NCBI GenBank assembly: GCA_013297745.1
Contig: JAAFIM010000001.1
Location: 36,294-100,293 of the forward strand
From: Chitinophagales bacterium
Lineage (GTDB): Bacteria > Bacteroidota > Bacteroidia > Chitinophagales > Saprospiraceae
DNA: 64,000 bases
Direction: 5' to 3'
Position 1 is the stretch's first letter. The number at the start of each line of letters is the position of its first letter. Below, piece after piece: positions 33,324 to 43,231 of the stretch. The position numbers and the translations under genes were made by a program. The notes below the pieces were generated by a model. That model was not told where the DNA came from, ran no database searches, and worked only from the letters and a program-made list of their open reading frames with translations.

Positions 33324-35468
33324 TTATTTGACTATAGCTCCACTACTTATAGCGATAGTAGGCGATACAAAACACATTTTGCCCGTATCATCTGAAGCCA
33401 TTAAAATCATACCGTGCGATTCTACATTCATTATCTTGAGCGGGGCTAAATTAGCCACCAAAACCACCTGCTGATTGATAACATTTTGAGGCTGATAATG
33501 TTGCGCTATGCCAGACATTACCGTGCGAATTTCTGAACCCAAATCTACTTGCAACTTCAACAATTTATCCGATTTTTTGACCGCTTCGGCGCTGATGATT
33601 GTACCAATACGCAAATCCATTTTGCTAAACTCATCAAAACTAACCGCTTCTTTGGGTTTGGTCGCTTCAGCGCGCGCTTGAGCTGCTTCTTCGGCTTCAA
33701 ACTGTTTTTTCATCGCTGCAAATTTAGCTTTTTGAGCTTCCAACAATTGGGCGCGGCTTGGGTCTTTTTTATCGTTGATTTTGGCGAATAAAATTTCTAC
33801 CGTTCCCAAATTATGCCCAGCTTTTAGGATAATTTCGGATAGATTTTGATAATTATTTACACCTATTTTTTCCAAATCAGCACAAGAACTCAAGCCCAAC
33901 ATTGTTCTAATTTTATCAGAAGTAAAAGGCAAAAACGGATACAACAACAAACTCAATAAAGTGGCTATTTCCAACCCAAAACCCAAAGTATCGGCTATAA
34001 TTGGTGCGTTGGGTTCTTGATTATAAATTTTCCAAGGGGCTTGTTCTTGCAAAAATGCGTTACCAAAACGGCTAGACAAGCGCATAACTTCAGTCATCGC
34101 GTCTTTAAATTGGTAATTGGCAATCATTTTTTCTATCAATTCCAACTGCGCTTTTAGCTCTGTTCTCAACTCTGGAAAAGCGTTGGTATTGTACGCGGGT
34201 ACTTGCCCTTGATAGTATTTTTGGGTTAGACTAAGCACCCGATTGATAAAATTACCCAAATTATCGGCTAATTCGTTGTCGTGAGCGGCAGCAAATTCGT
34301 CCCATTTGAAATCGCTATCGCTATTTTCTGGCAAAATTTTGATTAAAGCGTAGCGCAAAGCATCTTCTTTGTTCGCAAAAGTGGCAAAATCTTTCAGGTA
34401 TTCGTGCTGTTCTATCACCCAACCTTTGGATTTAGAAAATTTGCGCCCTTCCAAGTTTAGGAATTGATTAGCGGGTACATTTTTGGGTAGTACAAACTCG
34501 CCATAACTTTTGAGCATAGCGGGGAAAATAACGCAGTGGAAAACGATATTATCTTTGCCGATAAAATGCACCAATTCAGCGTCTTTTTTCCAATAATCTT
34601 CCCAATTTTTGCCTTGTGATGCTGCCCATTCTTTGCTCGCAGAGATATAACCTATAGGCGCATCAAACCAAACATATAAGACCTTTCCAGCAGCTTCAAC
34701 CAAAGGCACAGGCACACCCCAATCCAAATCGCGGGTTATCGCACGCGGCTGCAATCCTCCCAACAGCCAAGAATAGCATTGTCCTTTGACGTGTTCGCGC
34801 CAATCGGCGGCATTGTGCAATTGTTGATTACCAACTTTGCCATTTTTTACCCATTCCAACAACCAATCGGCGTGTTTGTTTAACAAAAAATACCAATGTT
34901 TGGTTGGTCTCAACACGGGCTTTTCCCCACTCAACACAGAGCGCGGATTTATCAACTCGTCAGGGCTTAGGTCAGAACCGCAACGCTCGCATTGGTCGCC
35001 GTAAGCTTCTGTGTGTGCGCATTTGGGGCAAGTTCCCACGATATAGCGGTCAGCCAAAAACTGTTGGAATTTTTCGTCGTACAACTGCTCACTTGGGCGT
35101 TCTTCAAACTCATTTTTTTGGTATAAATGGGTAAAAAACTCTTGTGCGGTTTCTTTATGCACAGCACTTGAAGTTCTGCCGTAGAAATCAAAAGAAATCC
35201 CCAATTTTTCAAAAGTTTCTTTATTCAAACCGTGATATTTATCTATAATCGCTTGGGGGCTTATCCCCTCTTTTTTGGCGCGCATAGTAATAGCTGCCCC
35301 GTGTTCGTCGCTTCCGCAGACAAATAACACATCTTCGCCCCTCAAGCGCAAAAAACGCGCGTAAATATCAGCAGGCACATAAACGCCAGCCAAATGCCCC
35401 AAATGCAAAGCACCGTTGGCATAAGGAAGAGCAGCAGTTAAAGTATATTTTTTGGTAGTTGTAGTCAA
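33324..35468 (-). CDS. metG: Methionyl-tRNA synthetase
   Basis: A 714-residue class I synthetase that charges tRNA-Met. The HIGH motif is H22LGH25 and the KMSKS loop is 'KFSKSKGW'. A zinc knuckle of four cysteines (C147, C150, C160, C163) marks the MetG1 type. The C-terminal ~107 residues ('FDEFSKMDLRIGTIISAE') form a Trbp111/EMAPII-like tRNA-binding domain. A Lys/Glu/Ala-rich coiled linker precedes it. It has its own promoter and stands alone. Confidence 0.97.
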   Translation of the reverse strand: MTTTTKKYTLTAALPYANGALHLGHLAGVYVPADIYARFLRLRGEDVLFVCGSDEHGAAITMRAKKEGISPQAIIDKYHGLNKETFEKLGISFDFYGRTSSAVHKETAQEFFTHLYQKNEFEERPSEQLYDEKFQQFLADRYIVGTCPKCAHTEAYGDQCERCGSDLSPDELINPRSVLSGEKPVLRPTKHWYFLLNKHADWLLEWVKNGKVGNQQLHNAADWREHVKGQCYSWLLGGLQPRAITRDLDWGVPVPLVEAAGKVLYVWFDAPIGYISASKEWAASQGKNWEDYWKKDAELVHFIGKDNIVFHCVIFPAMLKSYGEFVLPKNVPANQFLNLEGRKFSKSKGWVIEQHEYLKDFATFANKEDALRYALIKILPENSDSDFKWDEFAAAHDNELADNLGNFINRVLSLTQKYYQGQVPAYNTNAFPELRTELKAQLELIEKMIANYQFKDAMTEVMRLSSRFGNAFLQEQAPWKIYNQEPNAPIIADTLGFGLEIATLLSLLLYPFLPFTSDKIRTMLGLSSCADLEKIGVNNYQNLSEIILKAGHNLGTVEILFAKINDKKDPSRAQLLEAQKAKFAAMKKQFEAEEAAQARAEATKPKEAVSFDEFSKMDLRIGTIISAEAVKKSDKLLKLQVDLGSEIRTVMSGIAQHYQPQNVINQQVVLVANLAPLKIMNVESHGMILMASDDTGKMCFVSPTIAISSGAIVK

Positions 35469-35507
35469 TTTTTATGTAAAAATTTTTAAGTTTTAAGCAA
35501 AATCGGG

Positions 35508-35515
35508 CAAAATTA
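35508..35515 (-). promoter_or_regulatory. Bacteroidota -7 box (TAATTTTG) for metG
   Basis: An exact TAnnTTTG match on the minus strand, 40 bp upstream of the metG start. Confidence 0.55.
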
Positions 35516-35559
35516 GCAAGAAAAAGTGATTATTTGTTCTTATAAATAAAAAAAAGGTA

Positions 35560-35567
35560 TATTTTTG
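35560..35567 (+). promoter_or_regulatory. Bacteroidota -7 box (TATTTTTG)
   Basis: Plus-strand TATTTTTG lies 48 bp before the gene at 35616, in the divergent gap with metG. Confidence 0.5.
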
Positions 35568-35615
35568 CGCAAATAATTTCACATATTCACTCAAAACATT
35601 AAATTAAAAACTAAT

Positions 35616-36044
35616 ATGATAGGATGGTTATTGCCTATTTTGGCTATTTTGACTGGTGCGGCTGGCGCTGCTTCTTTTATCGTGGGCAAATTACCCAAAA
35701 TGAAAGATAATTTGGAAAAATTAAAAATTTATCAAGCTGGCATAGGCGCAGCAGCGGCTGTAGTGGGTTTGCTGTCGTTAGTAGATTTGATACCCAAACC
35801 GCACAATATAGCGGTAAGTACTTGGTTGGTGGGTTTGGCTGTATGCTTATCTTTGTTGTTGGTGGGCTTAGTTTTGGGTTATCCTGTATTGCAATCGTTG
35901 GTTTTGGACGATATGTCGGAAGAGAACCGCAATAAAGCTGAAAATATCAAAAATAAATTAGCCCCATTTCAAATTATTGGAGGATTAATCTGTGTGGGTG
36001 GGGGATTTATGCTGTTGTTGGCCAAATTATTCGGAATGAAATAA
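35616..36044 (+). CDS. Hypothetical four-helix inner-membrane protein
   Basis: A 142-residue protein with four predicted membrane helices (about 3-24, 42-62, 67-92, 118-138) and a charged loop, 'DDMSEENRNKAENIKNKLAP', between helices 3 and 4. The family is not recognised. It is followed by a secreted-protein gene after 33 bp, so the two may form an operon. Confidence 0.7.
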   Translation: MIGWLLPILAILTGAAGAASFIVGKLPKMKDNLEKLKIYQAGIGAAAAVVGLLSLVDLIPKPHNIAVSTWLVGLAVCLSLLLVGLVLGYPVLQSLVLDDMSEENRNKAENIKNKLAPFQIIGGLICVGGGFMLLLAKLFGMK

Positions 36045-36077
36045 AAATCCTCAACGTTTAAAAACAAACTTAAAAAA

Positions 36078-36527
36078 ATGAAAAAAACAATTTATCTACT
36101 ATCTTTCTTTTTGTTCAGTTTTGCTGCTGCTTACGGGCAAAAACAAAAAGCGGACGCAATTACAGAAACAACATATTCTGTATATTTTGATGTACCTGAT
36201 GATAGCAAATTCAGAGCTGTTGAAGAAGGTGATATTAACATAAAGGGTACAATAAACTTTATCAATGGCGAGATGCTGCAGTGGGAATTATCCTACAATT
36301 CAAGCGAAAATAAACCCCGTTCAATAAATTTCAACAGCAAATCATTAGCTGCTATCAACAAATTTCAACGCCATCTTGAAACTGTTGTACAAGAACCTTT
36401 TTGGCAATCTATCACCAATTGCTTGTCTTCTAACAGTTTTACTAAAGTATTTATTTGTATCAATGAGCTACCAGCATTTGAACACTTAGCTTGCCTTGCT
36501 TTTGGGGAAAAAGATTGCAACAAATAA
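36078..36527 (+). CDS. Hypothetical exported protein
   Basis: A 149-residue protein with a clear signal peptide (about 1-20, 'FSFAAAYGQ'). The mature part is mixed α/β with three cysteines near the C-terminus (in 'SITNCLSS', 'VFICINE' and 'LACLAF') plus one at the end. No lipobox or T9SS domain is present, so it is probably periplasmic. The family is not recognised. Confidence 0.7.
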   Translation: MKKTIYLLSFFLFSFAAAYGQKQKADAITETTYSVYFDVPDDSKFRAVEEGDINIKGTINFINGEMLQWELSYNSSENKPRSINFNSKSLAAINKFQRHLETVVQEPFWQSITNCLSSNSFTKVFICINELPAFEHLACLAFGEKDCNK

Positions 36528-36561
36528 AAAAAGGTCTTGGCGTATAGCTAAGACCTTTTTC
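36526..36561. terminator. Bidirectional terminator
   Basis: The stem AAAAAAGGTCTT / AAGACCTTTTT lies between the exported protein gene and the convergent YfhO gene. Confidence 0.85.
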
Positions 36562-36562
36562 A

Positions 36563-39109
36563 TTAAGCGGCAGTTTCAGATTTTTTTTGTTTATAAATCA
36601 AAAATATAGCAGCCCCCAATAAACCTACAATAGACAAAGAAGAAATTAACGCCACAGTTTCGCCTGTAGATACAGCACGCGGTTCAAATTTGAACTCTAT
36701 CGTATGTTCGCCAGCAGGCAATCTCAAACCACGCAGCAAATAATTCACTTTTATAAAAGCTGTTTCTATCAATTTGCCGTCGATATAAACATTCCAACCT
36801 TTGTTGGGCGGGTAATAAATTTCTGAAAATACAGCCAAACGCTCACCTTGTGTGGTTGATTTGTAAGTCAATTTTTCGGGTTCGTAAGCGGTCAGGTAAA
36901 TTTTATCATTTGCACCATTCGTATTGGTAAAACCTTGCATATACGACTCAAATTTTTTCTGTATAATCGCTGTAGTATTGGGGAAAAAAGTGGCCAAACT
37001 ATCCAATTCTTGGTTAGCATTTTCTACCCAAGTGATATTGGACACCAACCAAGCATTGCCCATAGCCGTCTGCAAAGGCATAGCTACAGCCCCTTTTTGG
37101 TTGGGTATGTTCGTAATCACATATTTGGTGTTCAGCATCTCAAAAATTTGAGGATTTTGTTGAACAGCCTGTAGCGACATTCCGTATTTTTCTATCAACT
37201 CTTGGAATAAAATAGGTTTGGCAGCGTGATAACCGCCCACTAAGCGGTGGAAATAAGCCCTTTCTGCGTTGGACATAGGATTGGTTCCCTCTTCCAAATC
37301 CAAAACCCTGTAGTGTAAATCTTTGTCCTGTTTGATTTGCAAATCTGCCTGCGTTTGGATTGTTTCTGGTTTGCGGAATACATCTTTGCGCGGTTTGAAA
37401 GAACTTTTTTCTACGCTTTTGTCATCTACCAAATAAAGTTTATCCACCAACCATAAATCCAAAAGCGAAACTCCAGCTATAAGCCCTAAAACCAAAGTCG
37501 CGTTAATTTTTTGTTTGGCAAAAGCCCAAAGCATAGCCACAGCCAAGCCCACAATTAGGAAAGATTTGAACGCATCAGCCTGCATCAAAGCGGCACGGTC
37601 TTTAGCCATCGCAGCTTCCATAGCCTCCAAAATGGGAATAATTTGAGGATTGCCTTGGCGTTGTTGGTTGATAATATCCATAATTGTAGAACTTTCCAAA
37701 TCGCCCATAAAACTGTATAACAACACCACCACTATAGCCCCCAATACGATACCCGCTGCAATGTAGAGTTGTTTTTCAAACACTTTGAAGGCTTTGCCTT
37801 TGATTTCGGCACTCATTTGGCTCAAATCCCAAACGTATTTAGCCGCCAACGCTGCCAATGCCGCCGCCGCTGCCTGTCCCACATATAAGGTCATTTTCAC
37901 ATCTCTAAATTTATTATAGAAAGGGAAAAAATCTACCATTAAGTCGTTGAAACCAGCAAAATACTTGCCCCAAGACAACATCATAAACAAACCTAAAACT
38001 GCCCCCAAGCCTATTCTTGCCGTTTTGGGTGCGACTATTAGCCCCAAAATCGCCATAAAAAATAAAGCTGCGCCCCAATAAATAGGCCCACTTGTAGATA
38101 ATTGAGGCCCCCAATATCTGCGCGTAAGTTGGGAAAGTTGATTGCCCAATTCTGGGGGCAAAGAACTCATATATTTAGTTGTGTTGCTATTTCTGTCCGA
38201 AATCCAACTTTCTCCGCTTGAACCGCCATAAAAATGTGGCACCAAAAGGGTAAAAGTTTCTTTTTTATCAAAACAATAGCTATAAATATACTCTTTATCT
38301 AAGCCATCTTGTACAGGCTTGCCCGTCAATTCGGAGCGGCCGCGGATAGACTCTTGCGAGTATTCGTAAGTTGTCCAAAGTGTGGTTAGGTTAGAACCAA
38401 TACCCAAAACTGTACCCAAAGCCAAAGCAGCTACAGATTTGCCCGCTTCTGCCCAACTATTTCTATCAAATATAATTTTGGCCAACGACATAAAACCCAC
38501 CATAAAGAAAGTATAGTAAGTAATTTGCACGTGTCCAGCACTCAACTGCAAAGCGGTAAAAAATGCGAATAAAGCCCCACCCAAGAGCCAACGCCCTTTC
38601 AGCGTTTGCCAAGCTGCACCCAAAACAGGTAAAGTGTACAACATCGTAAAAACTTTATTGCAATGGCCAGCTTCCAACAACACCGAATTATTGGTCATAA
38701 ACCCAAAACTCACCGCCGCGCCCAAAGCTATCCAAGCGGGAATATCAAATAACAGCAGCCCCACATAAGCGAAAATCATCAACCAAAAGAACAAAACGTG
38801 TGGGTCGGTTACATTATAAACATTACCAAAAAAAACGATATTATTCGCTACTTTTTCCACCATATTATTTTCTTGCGCGCCATAAATCAAATAGCTGGGC
38901 ATACCCATAAACATCTGATTTGTCCATTTGGGATAATGACCTGTAGCTTTGTGATGCGCCATAATCTCGGTTTGCATAGCTTGCGCTTGCTGCACGTCGC
39001 CTTGTCTTAGGGTTTTTCCGTCTAGGACTATAGGCTTGAAATAAGCTGCCATTAGGAAAAAAGCCACCAACAACGCAATAATGTGGGGGATAATTTTATT
39101 CAAATTCAT
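36563..39109 (-). CDS. YfhO family membrane protein
   Basis: An 848-residue polytopic protein of the YfhO family (GT-C-like). It has about twelve membrane helices in the first ~560 residues and a large extracytoplasmic domain after that ('YFHRLVGGYHAAKPILFQELIEKYG', 'YEPEKLTYKSTTQGERLAVFSEIYYPPNKGWNVYIDG'), with one last helix near the end. YfhO proteins are thought to glycosylate cell-surface polymers or proteins using lipid-linked sugars. It lies at the downstream end of the glycosylation cluster, 46 bp after the DPM-synthase-like GT2 that would supply a polyprenyl-phosphate sugar. Confidence 0.85.
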   Translation of the reverse strand: MNLNKIIPHIIALLVAFFLMAAYFKPIVLDGKTLRQGDVQQAQAMQTEIMAHHKATGHYPKWTNQMFMGMPSYLIYGAQENNMVEKVANNIVFFGNVYNVTDPHVLFFWLMIFAYVGLLLFDIPAWIALGAAVSFGFMTNNSVLLEAGHCNKVFTMLYTLPVLGAAWQTLKGRWLLGGALFAFFTALQLSAGHVQITYYTFFMVGFMSLAKIIFDRNSWAEAGKSVAALALGTVLGIGSNLTTLWTTYEYSQESIRGRSELTGKPVQDGLDKEYIYSYCFDKKETFTLLVPHFYGGSSGESWISDRNSNTTKYMSSLPPELGNQLSQLTRRYWGPQLSTSGPIYWGAALFFMAILGLIVAPKTARIGLGAVLGLFMMLSWGKYFAGFNDLMVDFFPFYNKFRDVKMTLYVGQAAAAALAALAAKYVWDLSQMSAEIKGKAFKVFEKQLYIAAGIVLGAIVVVLLYSFMGDLESSTIMDIINQQRQGNPQIIPILEAMEAAMAKDRAALMQADAFKSFLIVGLAVAMLWAFAKQKINATLVLGLIAGVSLLDLWLVDKLYLVDDKSVEKSSFKPRKDVFRKPETIQTQADLQIKQDKDLHYRVLDLEEGTNPMSNAERAYFHRLVGGYHAAKPILFQELIEKYGMSLQAVQQNPQIFEMLNTKYVITNIPNQKGAVAMPLQTAMGNAWLVSNITWVENANQELDSLATFFPNTTAIIQKKFESYMQGFTNTNGANDKIYLTAYEPEKLTYKSTTQGERLAVFSEIYYPPNKGWNVYIDGKLIETAFIKVNYLLRGLRLPAGEHTIEFKFEPRAVSTGETVALISSLSIVGLLGAAIFLIYKQKKSETAA

Positions 39110-39155
39110 TGAGTTGTGAAAAAGAGTTTAGTATTTGGGAAAAGGTGTATATTTT

Positions 39156-39956
39156 TTAGACGATTTGCAACGACCACAACAACAACCAAACAAATAGCGC
39201 AAATAATAACAGTAAAAATGCTATAGTTTTGTAAGGACGATTGTATTTGATTATACAATAAATGGCGCGGAAACCATCTTTCCAGTTGATTTTTTTGCCC
39301 TCTGCGTAAGTGCGCCCATAATAAGAAATACCCACTTCATAAATGCGAATTAAGGGAATACGCGCTATTTTGGCGGTAACTTCAGGCTCAAACCCAAAAC
39401 GATTTTCGTACAATTTAATCGCTTGGATGGTTTTGGTAGCAAACATTTTATAGCAAGTTTCCATATCCGTAAGGTTCAAATCGGTGAACATATTGGATAA
39501 GAAAGTCAGCAATTTATTGCCTATAGTATGCCAAAAAAACAAAATTCGGTGCGGCTTGCCCCCCATAAAACGCGAACCATAGACCACATCAGCATCGCCG
39601 TGCAAAATGGGCGCAAGTAAGAGATTGTACTCGTTGGGGTCATATTCCAAATCTGCATCTTGTATCACCAAGTATTCGCCAGAAGCGTGTTGAATACCTG
39701 TGTGTAAGGCTGCGCCTTTGCCCTTATTGACCTCGTGCGCCAAATAGCGAACATTCAACTCTGGATTAGCTTGTATGTAGCGTTGGATAGCGGCTTCGGT
39801 ATCGTCTTTTGAACAATCATTGACGATGATAATTTCTTTTTGTATATTTTGAACTAAATTAACCGCTTTTATACGGTCTAAAATCAAATGTACGGTTTTT
39901 CCCTCGTTGTAAGCGGGAATTACGATAGAAAGTTTTGTAACGGTAGGAATTTGCAT
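39156..39956 (-). CDS. Glycosyltransferase family 2, dolichyl-phosphate-mannose-synthase-like
   Basis: A 266-residue enzyme with the GT2 signatures '[21 protein letters not shown]', '[11 protein letters not shown]', '[31 protein letters not shown]' and '[12 protein letters not shown]', the pattern of bacterial polyprenyl-phosphate glycosyltransferases. One C-terminal membrane helix (about 240-262) anchors it. It likely makes polyprenyl-phosphate sugar used by the adjacent YfhO protein. Its start is 4 bp after the stop of the Fic gene, so the two are co-transcribed. Confidence 0.88.
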   Translation of the reverse strand: MQIPTVTKLSIVIPAYNEGKTVHLILDRIKAVNLVQNIQKEIIIVNDCSKDDTEAAIQRYIQANPELNVRYLAHEVNKGKGAALHTGIQHASGEYLVIQDADLEYDPNEYNLLLAPILHGDADVVYGSRFMGGKPHRILFFWHTIGNKLLTFLSNMFTDLNLTDMETCYKMFATKTIQAIKLYENRFGFEPEVTAKIARIPLIRIYEVGISYYGRTYAEGKKINWKDGFRAIYCIIKYNRPYKTIAFLLLLFALFVWLLLWSLQIV

Positions 39957-39960
39957 TATT

Positions 39961-41100
39961 TTATTTTGAAAAAAGATTTAAATAGTCCTTAAATATAAAG
40001 ACACGATTTCTTTTTTGGCCTGTTGTTTCTTGCAAAATACCAGCTTTTAAGAAGTCGTTTACTAATTCGTTGGCAGATTTTGCGCTCAATTGGGTAATCG
40101 CTTGAACTTGATTTACAGTTACAACTGGTTTTTTAAACAAATGCTGCAAGAGTAAATTTGCTTTATTATTTTTTTTACCAAAGTTTTGAATAATTTGATT
40201 TTCTAACTTTGATTTTAGTTCTATTATTTTTGATAGAGTTTGTGTAGCTATTTCTGCTGTTTCTGCCAAACCAACCAAAAAATACTTAATCCACTGTTTT
40301 AGATTATTGGCAGTGCGTACAAGGGTAAGATTGTCATAATACAAACTTTTATTTTTTTCAAAAAAACTAGACAAATAGAGCAAAGGTTTGGTCAGAATTT
40401 GTTTGTCTATCAAAAATAATGTGATGAGCAGTCGCCCTATGCGTCCGTTTCCGTCCAAAAAAGGGTGTATAGTTTCAAATTGATAATGGACTATGGCTAT
40501 TTTAACCAAATCGGGTAAATTAAATTCCTCATTATGGATAAAGTTTTCTAAATCGCTCATCAATTCAGAAACATAATCGTGGTGAGGTGGAACAAAAAAA
40601 GCATCTGCTAAACTATTCCCGCCTATCCAATTTTGGCTAATTCGGTACTCGCCTGGCAATTTATTTTCGCCTCTGACACTTTGCAGTAATATATGGTGAG
40701 TGTGTTTGAGCAACCTAGTAGAAATTGGCAAATTATGAAGTTCTGCCACAGCGGAATTTAGCGCGCTAATATAATTTTGCACTTCTTGCCAATCATTTTT
40801 TCGCTCTGGCAAAATTTCATCTTCTTCCTGAAGTGCCTCACCCATATTGGTTTTAGTACCTTCTATTTTGCTAGAATCTACCGCTTCCGCAGCCACGTGC
40901 AATTGAATAAACAAATCAATATTGGGTACTAATTTTGAAAAAGAATTAAGTTCGCCCAATTTCATAGCTGCTTTTTCTACCAATTTGTTGAGCTTGGGGT
41001 CATTCCATTCCCATTCTTGATTGACGATAGCAGGCATAAAATAATTATACCCTGTTTGATGTTTTACAAGTTTGCCTGCCACATAATTATCTAAATCCAT
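39961..41100 (-). CDS. Fic family protein (Fic_N / Fic / HTH)
   Basis: A 379-residue protein. The N-terminal Fic_N region holds the inhibitory motif S76SKIE80G, and the active site is H212[11 protein letters not shown]. The C-terminal part (about 315-375) is a winged-helix-like domain ('[29 protein letters not shown]'). It is a class II, self-inhibited AMPylase type of different subtype from the Fic at 28504. It is placed within the glycosylation cluster, 4 bp upstream of the GT2 gene, but no functional link to glycans is known. Confidence 0.9.
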   Translation of the reverse strand: MDLDNYVAGKLVKHQTGYNYFMPAIVNQEWEWNDPKLNKLVEKAAMKLGELNSFSKLVPNIDLFIQLHVAAEAVDSSKIEGTKTNMGEALQEEDEILPERKNDWQEVQNYISALNSAVAELHNLPISTRLLKHTHHILLQSVRGENKLPGEYRISQNWIGGNSLADAFFVPPHHDYVSELMSDLENFIHNEEFNLPDLVKIAIVHYQFETIHPFLDGNGRIGRLLITLFLIDKQILTKPLLYLSSFFEKNKSLYYDNLTLVRTANNLKQWIKYFLVGLAETAEIATQTLSKIIELKSKLENQIIQNFGKKNNKANLLLQHLFKKPVVTVNQVQAITQLSAKSANELVNDFLKAGILQETTGQKRNRVFIFKDYLNLFSK

Positions 41101-41187
41101 ATTGTCTATCGCTTGCGCTTTATTTTACTTTAAAGCGATAAAATAAAATAACGATTTTTATATTTTACCTTAGTTAAATTTAAGGCA

Positions 41188-42174
41188 TTATTTTGAATGA
41201 TTTTTGTAATAAGCAAACCAATAATCTACCATTTCGTCCATCATTTGCTCAAAAGTATAATCTGGCTCCCAACCTGTGGCGCGTTTGAGTTTGCTACAAT
41301 CGCCGCGCAAGTGGTGCAATTCTTCTGGGCGCAAGTAACGTTCTGAAGTTTTCACATATTGTTGGACATCTAAATTCAATTTGCCAAAAACATAATCTAC
41401 CAAATCTTTTACTGAGCGGCTTTTGCCCGTACTACAGACATAATCGTCAGAAGTTGGCTGTTGCAAAATCATCCACATCGCTTTGACAAAATCTTTGGCG
41501 TGTCCCCAATCGCGGGTAGAGTCCAAATTGCCCAAAACCAACTCTTTGGATAAGCCCAATTTGATTTTAACCGCTTCTTTGGCTACTTTGTTGGTTACGA
41601 AATTAGTACCGCGTCGGGGCGATTCGTGATTGAACAAAATCCCATTTGACACGTACATATTATAAGAATTGCGATAATTACGGCAGATATTGTAAGCAAA
41701 AACTTTGGCACAAGCATAAGGTGAAACGGGCTGCAAAGGCGTATTTTCGCGCTGAAATCCATCCGCATCAATGCTGTTGCCAAACATTTCAGAAGAACTC
41801 GCTTGATACATACGCGCTTGTGGACAAATCAAACGCATCGCTTCCAACAAATTGAGCGCGCCAATGCCTGTAGCTTGAGCTGTATAAATGGGCTGGTCAA
41901 AGCTAATTCTCACGTGAGATTGAGCTGCCAAGTGATAAATTTCATCGGGTTGAGATTGTTGCAAAACGCGCACCAAAGAAGCCAAATCTAAAATATCGGC
42001 ATATTCTAATTTCAAATTAGGATGGCCATAGACAGCGTCTAATCTATATGTTTGATTTTCAGCCACAGAATTACGTTTGAGAATCCCCCAAACTTCATAG
42101 CCTTTTTCTAATAAAAATTCGGCCAAATACGAACCATCTTGTCCGTTGATGCCTGTAATGAGCGCTTTTTTCAT
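41188..42174 (-). CDS. gmd: GDP-mannose 4,6-dehydratase
   Basis: A 328-residue short-chain dehydratase starting 'MKKALITGINGQDGSYLAEFLLEKGYEVWGI'; the frame continues upstream to 42192, but the family start is at 42174. The NADP-binding GxxGxxG, the 'SSSEMFG' catalytic Ser/Glu region and the YxxxK dyad in 'YACAK' are visible, as is 'NHESPRRGTNFVT', specific to Gmd. It converts GDP-mannose to GDP-4-keto-6-deoxymannose, the precursor of GDP-fucose or GDP-rhamnose. No fucose synthetase gene is adjacent, so the final sugar is unknown. It follows the methyltransferase gene by 24 bp. Confidence 0.95.
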   Translation of the reverse strand: MKKALITGINGQDGSYLAEFLLEKGYEVWGILKRNSVAENQTYRLDAVYGHPNLKLEYADILDLASLVRVLQQSQPDEIYHLAAQSHVRISFDQPIYTAQATGIGALNLLEAMRLICPQARMYQASSSEMFGNSIDADGFQRENTPLQPVSPYACAKVFAYNICRNYRNSYNMYVSNGILFNHESPRRGTNFVTNKVAKEAVKIKLGLSKELVLGNLDSTRDWGHAKDFVKAMWMILQQPTSDDYVCSTGKSRSVKDLVDYVFGKLNLDVQQYVKTSERYLRPEELHHLRGDCSKLKRATGWEPDYTFEQMMDEMVDYWFAYYKNHSK

Positions 42175-42198
42175 TTTTTGGTTTAAAAGCAAAATGTA

Positions 42199-42957
42199 TT
42201 AATTTTTTTTGACAACCACAAACAAAGACGTAGCCAAAAAAGGCACGCTGGTGGTATCGTTTTTAAATAGCGTGTTGGTAAAAAAGCGTTTGAAAGCACT
42301 TTCTTTTAGCACATCGAGTGGCGCGGTTATATATTGCATACTAACTACCTCAAAACCAACAGATTGCAACAGCATAGAAATTCTATTTTTGGTATAAATA
42401 CGCGCATTGGCATATCGTTCGTGGATAAAACGAGGCAACCAAGAGAAAAGAGGCACGCGATTCCATTTCAACAAGGGCAATTTAGCCCCGTGCGTTTCAA
42501 AAATCCACCATTTATTGGGTACGCTGATAGCAGCCATACCGCCCGATTTGAGTGTATCGTAATAAAATTTTACGTTTTTGTCGTCTTGCAAATGCTCAAT
42601 AACCTCAAAGCTGATAATTCTATCATATTGTTTTTCTAAATTATTTTTTTCAATATCAATAATCTGAAAATCACAATTTTGGATTTGATGCTGTTGTTTA
42701 TATTGCTCAAAATCAGCGCGATGCAATTCCTCCACCTCCAAACCCAAGCAGGATTTGAACTGTTGCGAAAGCATAAACATAGACGCGCCATTGCCACAAC
42801 CAATATCCAATAGGTCTAGTTCTGGATTGCAAAAATTAGGAATTTGATGCACCAAGCGCAACCTGCGTTGTACTATTTTATCCCCAAAATCGGCTGGTCT
42901 GCCCAAAAAATGATTATCTTTAAATAAGACTTCGGGGATTCTATCTTCAGTGGACAT
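42199..42957 (-). CDS. Class I SAM-dependent methyltransferase
   Basis: A 252-residue protein. The SAM-binding motif I is 'LLDIGCGNGASMFML' (about 48-62), and motif IV/post-I residues 'FEVIEHLQDD' (about 113-122) fit the UbiE/Methyltransf_23 group. The C-terminal part carries 'YTKNRISMLLQSVGFEVVSMQYI', common in methyltransferases that act on glycans or polyprenyl lipids in O-antigen-type clusters. Located between gmd and a GT2, it may methylate a sugar. Substrate unknown. Confidence 0.85.
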   Translation of the reverse strand: MSTEDRIPEVLFKDNHFLGRPADFGDKIVQRRLRLVHQIPNFCNPELDLLDIGCGNGASMFMLSQQFKSCLGLEVEELHRADFEQYKQQHQIQNCDFQIIDIEKNNLEKQYDRIISFEVIEHLQDDKNVKFYYDTLKSGGMAAISVPNKWWIFETHGAKLPLLKWNRVPLFSWLPRFIHERYANARIYTKNRISMLLQSVGFEVVSMQYITAPLDVLKESAFKRFFTNTLFKNDTTSVPFLATSLFVVVKKN

Positions 42958-42989
42958 AATTTTATTTTTTTTAATTTTTGGGTTGGTGG

Positions 42990-43228
42990 TGGAAGTAGAA
43001 AAGTAGGAAGGTAGGAAGGTAGGAAAGTAGAAAGGTAGAAAAGTAGGAAGGTATCAGGATTTTAGTATGCTTCTTCTTACAAAAAATCTTACTACTTGCT
43101 ACAAAAAATCTTGCTACAAAAAATCTTACTACTTGCTACAAAAAATCTTGCTACAAAAAATCTTACTACTTGCTACGAAAAATCTTGCTACAAAAAATCT
43201 TACTACTTGCTACGAAAAATCTTGCTAC
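42990..43228. repeat. Two tandem-repeat tracts between GT2 and methyltransferase
   Basis: The first tract (about 42990-43050) consists of 8-9 bp units such as AGTAGGAAGG. The second (about 43073-43228) has about four copies of a 37-bp unit built from 15-bp subunits CTTGCTACAAAAAAT plus CTTACTA; later copies have CTACGAAAAAT. An ORF that runs through it is only a by-product of the repeat. The tract ends at the 3' end of the GT2 gene. Confidence 0.92.
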
Positions 43229-43231
43229 AAC

